13,500 bases of DNA from Gemmatimonadota bacterium (GTDB taxonomy: Bacteria; Gemmatimonadota; Gemmatimonadetes; Palauibacterales; Palauibacteraceae). Position 1 is the stretch's first letter, and each line of letters begins with the position of its first letter. This document shows positions 7,172-13,184 of this stretch, piece after piece. Both the position numbers and the translations under genes were made by a program. The stretch is taken from the NCBI GenBank assembly GCA_029288095.1, contig JARFPW010000173.1, positions 1 to 13,500 of the forward strand, written 5' to 3'. The notes beneath the pieces were generated by a model, which did no database searches, was not told the origin of the DNA, and was given only the letters and a program-made list of their open reading frames with translations.

Positions 7172-7825
7172 ATGTCGATTCGCTCAACATTACGGGCGCT
7201 CTTCCTGGTTCGGAAGGGCGTGATCGGAGGCCTCGCCGAGGACTCGGCCGGCACCGATCCGTTCGCCCTGTTCGACCGCTGGTTCGAAGACGCCTCACGA
7301 TCGGCCATTCTGCTTCCGGAATCGGTGACACTGTCGACGGCCACGCCGGACGGACGACCGTCCGCCCGGCTCGTGCTGCTGAAGTCGTTTGGCGAGCACG
7401 GTTTCGTGTTCTTCACCAACTACGAGAGCCGCAAGGGCCGCGAGCTGGACGCGAATCCGCATGCCGCGCTCACTGCGCATTGGCCGATCCTGCAACGACA
7501 GGTCCGGATCGAGGGATCGGTGTCACGCACGTCGCAAGCGGAATCCGAAGCGTATTTTCGGACGCGGGCTCGCGGCAGCCAGCTGGGCGCCTGGGCCTCC
7601 GCGCAGAGCGACGAGCTCGCGGACCGGGCTGAACTGGAAGCCCGGATGGCAGCCCGGAAATCCGAGTTCGAGGGCCGCGACGTGCCGCTGCCTCCGTTCT
7701 GGGGAGGCTACCGGCTGGATCCCGTGCGTATCGAATTCTGGCAGGGCCGGTTGAACAGGCTGCACGATCGGCTGGAGTTCGTGAAAGACGGGCAGACCTG
7801 GCGGCCTCGACGGTTATCGCCCTGA
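7172..7825 (+). CDS. pdxH: Pyridoxine/pyridoxamine 5'-phosphate oxidase
   Basis: A 217-residue cytoplasmic FMN enzyme that oxidises pyridoxine 5'-phosphate or pyridoxamine 5'-phosphate to pyridoxal 5'-phosphate, the last step of vitamin B6 synthesis and salvage. The length equals the well-studied E. coli enzyme (218). FMN-contact blocks are visible: RLVLLK (66-71), FFTNYESRKG (80-89) and RQVRIEG (109-115). Phosphate and substrate residues are also in place: YFRTRARGSQLGAW (Tyr128, Arg132, Ser136) and WQGRLNRLHDR (Arg196, His198), with the standard RRLSP end. ATG 7172 has a GGAGGG 9 nt upstream. Its stop overlaps the end of the opposite-strand receptor gene by 12 bp. PLP made here serves amino acid enzymes in general; no special link to the neighbours is needed. 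Confidence 0.97.
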   Translation: MSIRSTLRALFLVRKGVIGGLAEDSAGTDPFALFDRWFEDASRSAILLPESVTLSTATPDGRPSARLVLLKSFGEHGFVFFTNYESRKGRELDANPHAALTAHWPILQRQVRIEGSVSRTSQAESEAYFRTRARGSQLGAWASAQSDELADRAELEARMAARKSEFEGRDVPLPPFWGGYRLDPVRIEFWQGRLNRLHDRLEFVKDGQTWRPRRLSP

Positions 7826-8581
7826 GGCGGCTCCCGCTTCACGAACCAGGACCTCTGCGTGGTCGATACCGTCGGGGGTGCGGCTTCCGTGCCAGCTGAG
7901 AAGCTCCCCGTCCACGAACCGGAAGCGTTCCGGGGGCAGTCCGGTTTCCAGTGACAACTCCGCTGCGTGTCGCTCTCCAAACGGAAACGGTTCGGAGGAC
8001 AGCATGACCACGTCGGGGTCCGCGGCGGCCAGTCGATCGGCGTCGATCTCGGGGTATCGGTCGGATTCCGCCCCGAACACGTTCCGGCCTCCCGCCAGCG
8101 ACAGAAGCGAGCTGATGAACGTGTCGGCGTTCACCGACATCAGGGGATCTCTCCAGATCAGATAGGCGAACGAAACAGGTGTTCGCGACGCTGCATCCCG
8201 GACCACGCGAGCAGCCCGCGTTTCGATATCCCGGGCGATCTCTTCCGCCTCGGCCGCACGATCGACTTCGCTCCCGATAGATCGAACCATCTCGGCCGTG
8301 TCAGCCGCGCTGCGGGGCAGGCTGATGTGACAGGAGATGCCGGCCGCGACGAGAGCATCCGCGTCTTCCCGCCTGTTCTCTTCCTCGTTGAGCAGCACGA
8401 GGTCAGGGTTCAGTGCGATGATCCGGTCGATGCGGGGATTCTTGGTTCCGCCGACGCTCTCGACGGCATCGACATCGCTGCGGGGATGCACACAGAATTT
8501 CGTCCGGCCGACGACGGACTCACCTAGGCCGAGGTCGAAGAGCAGTTCGGTCAGGCTTGGGCAGAGTGAGACCAGGCGCAC
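7814..8581 (-). CDS. BtuF-like helical-backbone metal/cobalamin receptor, no signal peptide
   Basis: A 255-residue protein of the BtuF/TroA-like periplasmic-receptor fold. Family marks are RLVSLCPSLTELLFDLGLG at the start, VVGRTKFCVHP and VGGTKNPRIDRIIALNPDLVLL in the first lobe, a long linking helix (about residues 105-130), and DADRLAAADPDVVMLSSEPFPFG and LSWHGSRTPDGI in the second lobe. The TKFC-HP and GGTKN wording is typical of a subfamily that lacks a signal peptide, as here: the fold begins at residue 2, so the protein is probably cytoplasmic. The start is GTG 8581 because nothing upstream encodes a receptor and the open frame there overlaps the hydrolase; only a weak GGAAG precedes it. 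It is the last gene of the sigma-factor unit, 31 bp after the hydrolase stop. No ABC permease or ATPase is nearby, so a transport role is doubtful; corrinoid or metal binding or sensing is an alternative. Confidence 0.82.
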   Translation of the reverse strand: MRLVSLCPSLTELLFDLGLGESVVGRTKFCVHPRSDVDAVESVGGTKNPRIDRIIALNPDLVLLNEEENRREDADALVAAGISCHISLPRSAADTAEMVRSIGSEVDRAAEAEEIARDIETRAARVVRDAASRTPVSFAYLIWRDPLMSVNADTFISSLLSLAGGRNVFGAESDRYPEIDADRLAAADPDVVMLSSEPFPFGERHAAELSLETGLPPERFRFVDGELLSWHGSRTPDGIDHAEVLVREAGAASGR

Positions 8582-8612
8582 GTGGCTTCCGCGGGTGGAA
8601 GGGGCGCCGGAC

Positions 8613-10001
8613 TCAGGAGCCGACGAAGCGTTGGGCGATCCAGTCACCGATGGTCTGCAAGGCCACCGGAGCCATCGTTTCCTCGATCCGACCGTACTCG
8701 ACGATGAGTCCGGTTTCGGCTGTCTGCAGCAGATGGTTGAGTCCGTCCAGCGCGATGACCTCGAAGTCCGTGTTGCCTGCCGCATTCAGGGCGCTCTCGA
8801 TCGCCGACAGGTTGGCCTCCGCCGGCACCTGCAGATCTTTCGATCCTGTCACGGCCAGCGTTGGGACTGTCAGGCGTTCCAGAACGGATACCGGCTCATG
8901 CGCCAGGAACCACCGCATCCAGGGGGAGACCAGAAAGGCCACCTGTCCGTCCACCTGGGCGGTCGTCATGCCGGCCGCGGATTCGTCGAACAACTGACGG
9001 ATCTCCGCTTCGAGCTCCGAGTCGGTGGCATGCGACGTTACGGCCGCGAACAGCTGGCGCTGCAGCTCACGGTTGGTGGTTATCTGCTCTTCCGTGGCCC
9101 CGGCGGCGCGATTGATCGCTTCTCCCTGCATCATGAGAAGGGCGTCTCCGCGAATACCGGGGCCTGCGATCATCACCACGTACGCGACGTCATCCGACTC
9201 GACGGCCAGCAACGGGGCGATGACCCCGCCTTCGCTGTGGCCGATCAACCCAATCCGGCCGGCATCGATCTCGCTGCGGCCCTGCAGATACCCCATCGCT
9301 GCGGCCGCATCCGTCGCAAAGTCGGCGCTGGTCGCCGTCGCGAACGAGCCTCCTGACTCACCAACGCCGCGGTCGTCGTAGCGCAGCACCGCGACACCCT
9401 GCCGGGTCAGGTGATCGGCGAGCACGAGGAACGGCCGATGCCCGAACACCTCCTCGTCCCGGTTCTGAGGCCCCGACCCGCTGATCAGCACCGCGGCGGG
9501 ATGCGGACCGGGACCGTCGGGCAGCGTCAGCGTGCCCGCGAGATCGATCCCGGCCTCGGAATTCGCAAACGCTACATCCTCGGCGGAATACGGAAGAGGC
9601 CCGCTCGGTTCCTGCGGACGATTCGCCTCGGGCGTCTCCTCCTCTGCCGGAGAGAACTCGAGAGGGAACGACTGTCCGCTCTGGGTCCAGGTACCCGTGA
9701 GGTTGCCATCCTCGGACAGTGTGCCCACGTACTCGCCGGCGATCGACGCAAACCCGACGGTCAGCGTATCATTGGCGTACACGGCCGAGCTCGCCTCGAT
9801 GCCGTAGGCTCCCTGGTCCGGGCTGTCCAGCGTCGCCGCCAGTCCATCCTCTGTTTCCGTTACATGGAATACCAGGAAGTACTCCGCCCCGCCGGCCTGT
9901 AACGTTCCGGTCCAGTCGCCGACCACCTGAGCCGAAACCGGGGTCGCGACCAGGCCCGCCATGATCGTCGCCACCATGAGGGCTCCTTTTCGCGGGCTCA
10001 C
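8613..10001 (-). CDS. Secreted alpha/beta hydrolase with N-terminal beta domain
   Basis: A 462-residue exported serine hydrolase. MSPRKGALMVATIMAGLVATPVSA is a signal peptide with likely cleavage after residue 24. Residues about 25-125 form a beta-rich lipocalin-like domain (VGDWTGTL, then GNLTGTWTQSGQSFPLEF). A Pro/Glu linker leads to the alpha/beta hydrolase domain, about 140-462. Its catalytic triad is visible: Ser256 in GHSEGG, Asp389 in GSKDLQVP and His423 in GLNHLL. SGSGPQNRDEE and RYDDRGVGES are the usual oxyanion and loop motifs of the peptidase/esterase-like branch. GTG 10001 is chosen: it gives a charged n-region and forms a GTGA overlap with the gene upstream. ATG 9977, with an AAAAGGAG site, is a credible alternative but leaves an uncharged n-region. 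Substrate unknown; esterase or small peptidase are both possible. Confidence 0.87.
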   Translation of the reverse strand: MSPRKGALMVATIMAGLVATPVSAQVVGDWTGTLQAGGAEYFLVFHVTETEDGLAATLDSPDQGAYGIEASSAVYANDTLTVGFASIAGEYVGTLSEDGNLTGTWTQSGQSFPLEFSPAEEETPEANRPQEPSGPLPYSAEDVAFANSEAGIDLAGTLTLPDGPGPHPAAVLISGSGPQNRDEEVFGHRPFLVLADHLTRQGVAVLRYDDRGVGESGGSFATATSADFATDAAAAMGYLQGRSEIDAGRIGLIGHSEGGVIAPLLAVESDDVAYVVMIAGPGIRGDALLMMQGEAINRAAGATEEQITTNRELQRQLFAAVTSHATDSELEAEIRQLFDESAAGMTTAQVDGQVAFLVSPWMRWFLAHEPVSVLERLTVPTLAVTGSKDLQVPAEANLSAIESALNAAGNTDFEVIALDGLNHLLQTAETGLIVEYGRIEETMAPVALQTIGDWIAQRFVGS

Positions 10002-10321
10002 GCGTCACCTCGCGTCTTTACGGCGTCGCCGTAGACGAGGATTTCCGCGGCCGAACCCATCACGTATGACGTCGCGAACCGGACGCTCACGATGGAGTCC
10101 GCGCCCAGCGCCTTCGCCTCGGAGATCATGCGGTCGATCGCCTGCTCGCGGGATTCGGCGAGCATCTTCGTGTACTCCCGGATCTCTCCGCCGACGATCG
10201 TACGCAGGCCTGCCACGATGTCCTTGCCGACGTGCCTGGCTCGGATCGTGTTGCCCCGCACGAGACCGAGTGATTCGGTAATCGTGCGGCCGACGATCGT
10301 TTCAGATGGTGTCATCATCAT
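9998..10321 (-). CDS. YbjQ/UPF0145 family protein
   Basis: A 107-residue cytoplasmic protein of the YbjQ (UPF0145, DUF74) family, often labelled a heavy-metal-binding domain though its role is not established. The typical layout is visible: an N-terminal beta strand region (ETIVGRTITESLGLVRGNTIRAR), then a long helix (REYTKMLAESREQAIDRM), then KALGADSIVSVRF and a closing strand AEILVYGDAV. It has no Cys or His cluster of its own, so metal binding is not supported by the sequence. Three ATG codons stand in a row; the first (10321) is used because an AAGGA lies 9 nt upstream. It overlaps the anti-sigma stop by 4 bp (ATGA) and the hydrolase start by 4 bp (GTGA), so it is translationally coupled on both sides and likely belongs to the same stress or envelope unit. 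Confidence 0.85.
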   Translation of the reverse strand: MMMTPSETIVGRTITESLGLVRGNTIRARHVGKDIVAGLRTIVGGEIREYTKMLAESREQAIDRMISEAKALGADSIVSVRFATSYVMGSAAEILVYGDAVKTRGDA

Positions 10322-10785
10322 CGTTGAATGTCCTTGTAGGGATCAGACTTGCTTACGCTGAGCCGGTGCCGGGCCACGGACACCAGTAGAATCACCAGAC
10401 CGACGAACAGGGCGATCATGGAATACCGCACGGCGACCGGAGTCTCCGTGTCCTGAAGCAGAGCAGTGATCCACTCCCACACGGCCCAGCTGCCGACGAT
10501 GATCGCGCCGATCGAAACGAGTAGCCATCCCACGCCTCGCTCCAGGCGGCTGTACACACTCGTCCAGTACCCGTCCCAGACTTCCTCGGGCGGGTTGCGC
10601 AACTTCATCCCCATCGTGACCTCCCTGGCGCGCGACAGTCTTTGCCATTCCGCGCGCAGTTCCGGTTGCTCCGCGAGCCGGTTCTCGAGCTCCGCGCGCT
10701 CTTCTGCGGTGAGCTCCTCGTCCAGCGCGCGCATCATCAGCTCGGCCTGCCTCTCGAGGCCGGGCTCGTTCCCCTTGTCAGTCAT
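10318..10785 (-). CDS. Two-TM anti-sigma factor, non-zinc type (putative)
   Basis: A 155-residue membrane protein right behind an ECF sigma gene, the usual place of its anti-sigma factor. Residues about 11-56 form a helical domain (LMMRALDEELTAEERAELENRLAEQ) that resembles the anti-sigma/zinc-finger domain, but the HxxxCxxC ligands are replaced: the whole protein has no cysteine. Two hydrophobic stretches follow, about 84-110 (WLLVSIGAIIVGSWAVW) and 120-138 (MIALFVGLVILLVSV). This places both ends in the cytoplasm if both cross the membrane, with only a short periplasmic loop near 111-119. A conserved-looking tail DPYKDIQR closes it. ATG 10785 is chosen for GGAGG just upstream; it overlaps the sigma stop by 8 bp (ATGACTGA). 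It would hold the sigma factor at the membrane until released. Assignment rests on position and architecture. Confidence 0.75.
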   Translation of the reverse strand: MTDKGNEPGLERQAELMMRALDEELTAEERAELENRLAEQPELRAEWQRLSRAREVTMGMKLRNPPEEVWDGYWTSVYSRLERGVGWLLVSIGAIIVGSWAVWEWITALLQDTETPVAVRYSMIALFVGLVILLVSVARHRLSVSKSDPYKDIQR

Positions 10786-11362
10786 GCTCCTCCAACGCAT
10801 CCGCCAGACCGCGCCTGGCGGCGTATAGCCTGGACATCACGGTCCCGGCCGGAATATCCAGCAACTCTGCAATCTCACCATACTTCAAACCTTCGAACTC
10901 TCTGAGCACCAGCACTTCGCGCTGCACCTCCGGCAGACCGGTCATCGCTCGCACGATGATCCGCCTGGCATCCTCCCTTTGCAGCCTCAGCTCCGGGTTC
11001 TCCGGCGCCGCACCGACGATCGGATCATGGCGTATCCATCCTCCCGCCTCGTCCAACAGCCGCCTTCTGTTCGCCCGATCGCGCAGGAAGTTGAAGCACA
11101 GGCGCCTCAGAATCTGATAGAACCACGGATAGAAAGGCCGATCGGGATCCATCCGGCCCGCGTGGTTCAGCGCCCTCGCAAATGCATCCTGCGACAGATC
11201 CATCGCGTCGTCATGCGAGCCGACGAGCCCCAGAGCGGCGTGATATCCGCGGCGCATGTTGCGCCTCACCAGCTCTCCGAAGGCCGCCGAATCGCCGCCG
11301 CTGGCCCATTGCATCAGAGCCGACTCGCTCGCATCGCTGTACCGCACCCCGGCGTGCGCCAT
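10778..11362 (-). CDS. ECF (sigma-70 family group 4) RNA polymerase sigma factor
   Basis: A 194-residue alternative sigma factor that redirects RNA polymerase to a small regulon, usually for envelope or oxidative stress. Region 2 spans about 26-97, with DDAMDLSQDAFARAL and FYPWFYQILRRLCFNFLRDR, the core-binding and -10 recognition helices. Region 4 spans about 140-190, with LPEVQREVLVLREFEGLKYGEIAELL and GTVMSRLYAARRGL, the helix-turn-helix for the -35 element. Regions 1 and 3 are absent, as in ECF factors. ATG 11362 is used because GGGAGGAG lies 9 nt upstream; the frame is open to 11413 (TTG/ATG) but those starts have no ribosome site. First gene of the five-gene unit, so it probably drives its own operon together with the anti-sigma gene. 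The ECF subgroup is not assigned. Confidence 0.95.
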   Translation of the reverse strand: MAHAGVRYSDASESALMQWASGGDSAAFGELVRRNMRRGYHAALGLVGSHDDAMDLSQDAFARALNHAGRMDPDRPFYPWFYQILRRLCFNFLRDRANRRRLLDEAGGWIRHDPIVGAAPENPELRLQREDARRIIVRAMTGLPEVQREVLVLREFEGLKYGEIAELLDIPAGTVMSRLYAARRGLADALEEHD

Positions 11363-11371
11363 GTCCACGCG

Positions 11372-11379
11372 CTCCTCCC
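11372..11379 (-). promoter_or_regulatory. Shine-Dalgarno fixing the sigma-factor start
   Basis: On the minus strand these bases read GGGAGGAG, 9 nt before the ATG at 11362 and 3 nt before a GTG at 11368. They make 11362 the better start; the earlier TTG/ATG pair at 11413-11408 has no comparable site. Confidence 0.7.
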
Positions 11380-11443
11380 GAATCCCGGCCGGCGGCGGTC
11401 TGTCGTTCATCAATACACGCGAACCAGGGGGCCTATTCGGACC

Positions 11444-11469
11444 GGAACATTGGCCATAGTTGCGGGGTC
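11444..11469 (+). promoter_or_regulatory. Possible ECF-type promoter of the secreted protein gene
   Basis: GGAAC (11444-11448) and GTC (11467-11469) are separated by 18 nt, which resembles the GGAAC...GTC pattern of RpoE-type promoters. It lies 48 nt before the ATG at 11518, in the gap that diverges from the ECF sigma gene. The match is short, could occur by chance in GC-rich DNA, and the -10 lacks the usual downstream A. Confidence 0.25.
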
Positions 11470-11517
11470 CTTGAGCCGGGAAGCGGGGACCATCACCTGT
11501 GTGGGGAGGCCTTTTTC

Positions 11518-12057
11518 ATGCCAGTGCTCGTTCGAACTCATCTTCAGTTCCTGTCGGTGGCTGCGGCCATGCTCGTGGTGATGCCCGCGGAAGCGGCTGC
11601 CCAGAACGCCCAGCAGGCTCCCTGCTCGGCTCCTGAGTATCGCCAGTTCGACTTCTGGGTCGGAGACTGGGAAGTCCGCAATGCGGCCGGCAACCTCGCC
11701 GGCACCAACACGATCACCACCATGTTGAACGGCTGCGTGCTCCATGAACAGTGGTCGGGCAATGGAGGCTCGCTCGGCGAGAGCTTCAACATCTACGATC
11801 GGCAGACCGGCACCTGGCACCAGACGTGGGTGGACAATGGTGGCTTGCTGCTCCGGCTCGACGGTGGTCTCGAAGGCGACGCGATGGTGCTTCGAGGCGA
11901 ACTTCAGGGACCCGACGGCGCCACGCGCAAGCAGCGGATCAGCTGGACGCCGAACGACGACGGCAGCGTTCGACAGCACTGGGAGAACTCGACGGACGGT
12001 AAGAACTGGACCACGCTGTTCGACGGCACGTACCGACCGCGGGGTGCCTCCGACTGA
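11518..12057 (+). CDS. Small secreted beta-rich protein of unknown function
   Basis: A 179-residue protein with a clear signal peptide: a core LSVAAAMLVVM, then a likely cut after Ala28 (AEAAA/QN). The mature part is rich in Trp and beta strands: FDFWVGDWEV, a GCVLHEQWSG strand, YDRQTGTWHQTWVDNGG, then RISWTPNDDGSVRQHWENSTDGKNW and a closing FDGTYR. Repeated W-x(n)-G strands suggest a lipocalin-like or DUF1579-like barrel. Two cysteines (Cys36 and the one in GCVLHE) could form a disulfide. No catalytic motif is recognised and I assign no function. ATG 11518 has GGGGAGG 8 nt upstream; the frame is open further upstream to 11182, but that region opposes the sigma gene. It diverges from the ECF sigma factor and ends before a strong hairpin, so it may be a regulon member. 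Confidence 0.8.
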   Translation: MPVLVRTHLQFLSVAAAMLVVMPAEAAAQNAQQAPCSAPEYRQFDFWVGDWEVRNAAGNLAGTNTITTMLNGCVLHEQWSGNGGSLGESFNIYDRQTGTWHQTWVDNGGLLLRLDGGLEGDAMVLRGELQGPDGATRKQRISWTPNDDGSVRQHWENSTDGKNWTTLFDGTYRPRGASD

Positions 12058-12083
12058 CGCGGTCACCGGGCCGCCGGCCATGA

Positions 12084-12119
12084 GCGTGAACGCCGGCACC
12101 TGGCAGCCGGCGTTCACGC
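12084..12119. terminator. 14-bp stem hairpin between convergent genes
   Basis: GCGTGAACGCCGGC (12084-12097) and GCCGGCGTTCACGC (12106-12119) are perfect inverted repeats around the 8-nt loop ACCTGGCA. The hairpin sits in the 71-bp gap between convergent stop codons at 12057 and 12129. No T-run follows on either strand, so it would be a U-less terminator or a 3' stabilising stem that could serve both genes. Confidence 0.6.
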
Positions 12120-12128
12120 CCCAATGGG

Positions 12129-13049
12129 TTACTCGGCTGCGGGAGCGATAGCCGTGGGACGGCCGTTGGACACCAACCAGTCGATCTTTCTCGCGCCGTC
12201 ATCGTCCAGGTGAGACACCGTCCAGTAGCTGCCGCTGATATCGCCGGTCTCGAGGCCAGTCATAAGGTACCAGCCACCGTCAACCGCCCAGCCGTCGCCG
12301 AGATCGACAGTCTTCACGCCATGGAGTTCGATCTGTCCGGCAACGCGCTCCGCCATGACCACGCCCAACGCCTCTTTGCCTTCGACCAGCGGCAGGTCGG
12401 CGAATGCGGCCTTCACGCCGTCCGCATACATGTCTACCACGGCGGCAGCATCGCCCGAGTTCCAGGCTGCCTCGTAGGCCCGGAGCATGTCGCCCAGAGT
12501 CGACTCCTCCGCTGGAGGCTCGGCGGCGCCCCTCCCCAGCAGCCTCTCGGCTGATTGCTGGGCGTCAGGGTTGGAGATCACGCCCATCAGCTTCCAGCCG
12601 TCGGCACCCATTTCGAAGGCCGACATGTAGTGGCCGCCAACCGCCACCGGGTCTGCCCCTTCGGGCGTCATCGAGATATCCCAGCGGCCCAGTGCCACCG
12701 CGTGGTTCCCGGAGATCTTGCGATCAATGTCGCCGAGGGTGACTTGCGGGGACCCGACGGCCATCTGTCCTTGCAGATAGGCGAGCAACGCTTCTTTGCC
12801 CTCTGCGACCGTACCGTCAGCCCACAGCCCGACCGCGTCGTCCTGCCAATAGCCGGCGACTACGTCGGCGTGGCCCATGTTGTAATGCGACGCATATTCT
12901 CCGCGCAGTTCGTCGAGCGCGGCTTCGTCGGCCGCCAGGGCCGCTGCGGCCTCCGCCTCGGCGGCCGCGTCGGCGGTATCGTCAGCCCCCTGGCAGGCGC
13001 CCACAAGGAGGGCGAGGGGCAATAGGGTCCAGCGTAACTGCTTGTTCAT
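12129..13049 (-). CDS. Lipoprotein with two SnoaL/NTF2-like domains
   Basis: A 306-residue exported lipoprotein. MNKQLRWTLLPLALLVGAC is a lipoprotein signal with Cys19 as the lipid site, followed by an Ala/Asp/Glu-rich linker (about 20-45). Two NTF2-like cone folds then repeat: about 46-160 (LRGEYASHYNMGHADVVAGYWQ, then GHYMSAFEMGADGWKLMGVISN) and about 188-300 (LRAYEAAWNSGDAAAVVDMYAD, then GSYWTVSHLDDDGARKIDWLVSN). The two match in order: helix, GKEAL helix, and closing sheet. Such DUF4440/SnoaL-like domains can bind small hydrophobic ligands or act as enzymes, but no catalytic dyad is certain here. ATG 13049 has GGAGG 8 nt upstream and a sigma-70-like promoter further up. Its stop faces the secreted protein gene across a strong hairpin. 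Confidence 0.85.
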   Translation of the reverse strand: MNKQLRWTLLPLALLVGACQGADDTADAAAEAEAAAALAADEAALDELRGEYASHYNMGHADVVAGYWQDDAVGLWADGTVAEGKEALLAYLQGQMAVGSPQVTLGDIDRKISGNHAVALGRWDISMTPEGADPVAVGGHYMSAFEMGADGWKLMGVISNPDAQQSAERLLGRGAAEPPAEESTLGDMLRAYEAAWNSGDAAAVVDMYADGVKAAFADLPLVEGKEALGVVMAERVAGQIELHGVKTVDLGDGWAVDGGWYLMTGLETGDISGSYWTVSHLDDDGARKIDWLVSNGRPTAIAPAAE

Positions 13050-13092
13050 CGGAAGAGCCTCCGGATCGGGATGGTACGACGGGACCCGAGAA

Positions 13093-13120
13093 ATTAGTCG
13101 ACTCGATCAGGCAGCGTCAA
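13093..13120 (-). promoter_or_regulatory. Sigma-70-like promoter of the NTF2-domain lipoprotein
   Basis: On the minus strand, TTGACG (13120-13115, five of six to the -35 consensus) and ACTAAT (13098-13093, four of six to -10) are 16 nt apart. Shifting two bases gives TAATTT at 18 nt. Transcription would begin near 13086, about 35 nt before the ATG, leaving room for the GGAGG at 13062-13058. It is the best housekeeping-type promoter seen in the window. Confidence 0.4.
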
Positions 13121-13146
13121 ACTTTTGCGGGTTGGATTCGGCGGTG

Positions 13147-13169
13147 CGCTTGCCGCCGGGGCGCAAGCG
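13147..13169 (+). promoter_or_regulatory. Leader hairpin before the metallophosphoesterase
   Basis: CGCTTGC (13147-13153) and GCAAGCG (13163-13169) are inverted repeats around a 9-nt GC-rich loop. The 3' arm ends where the presumed ribosome site (GGGAG, 13169-13173) begins, 15 bp before the GTG at 13185. It could limit ribosome access, or be a chance feature of GC-rich DNA. Confidence 0.3.
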
Positions 13170-13184
13170 GGAGAACATCGATCC

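Noticed and set aside
8582..8785. Upstream extension of the BtuF-like frame
   Set aside because: It is Ser/Arg-rich shadow sequence of the hydrolase C-terminus; the receptor fold starts exactly at GTG 8581.
11182..11517. Upstream extension of the small secreted protein
   Set aside because: It opposes the sigma gene, is Arg/Pro-rich and would destroy the signal peptide; GGGGAGG marks ATG 11518.
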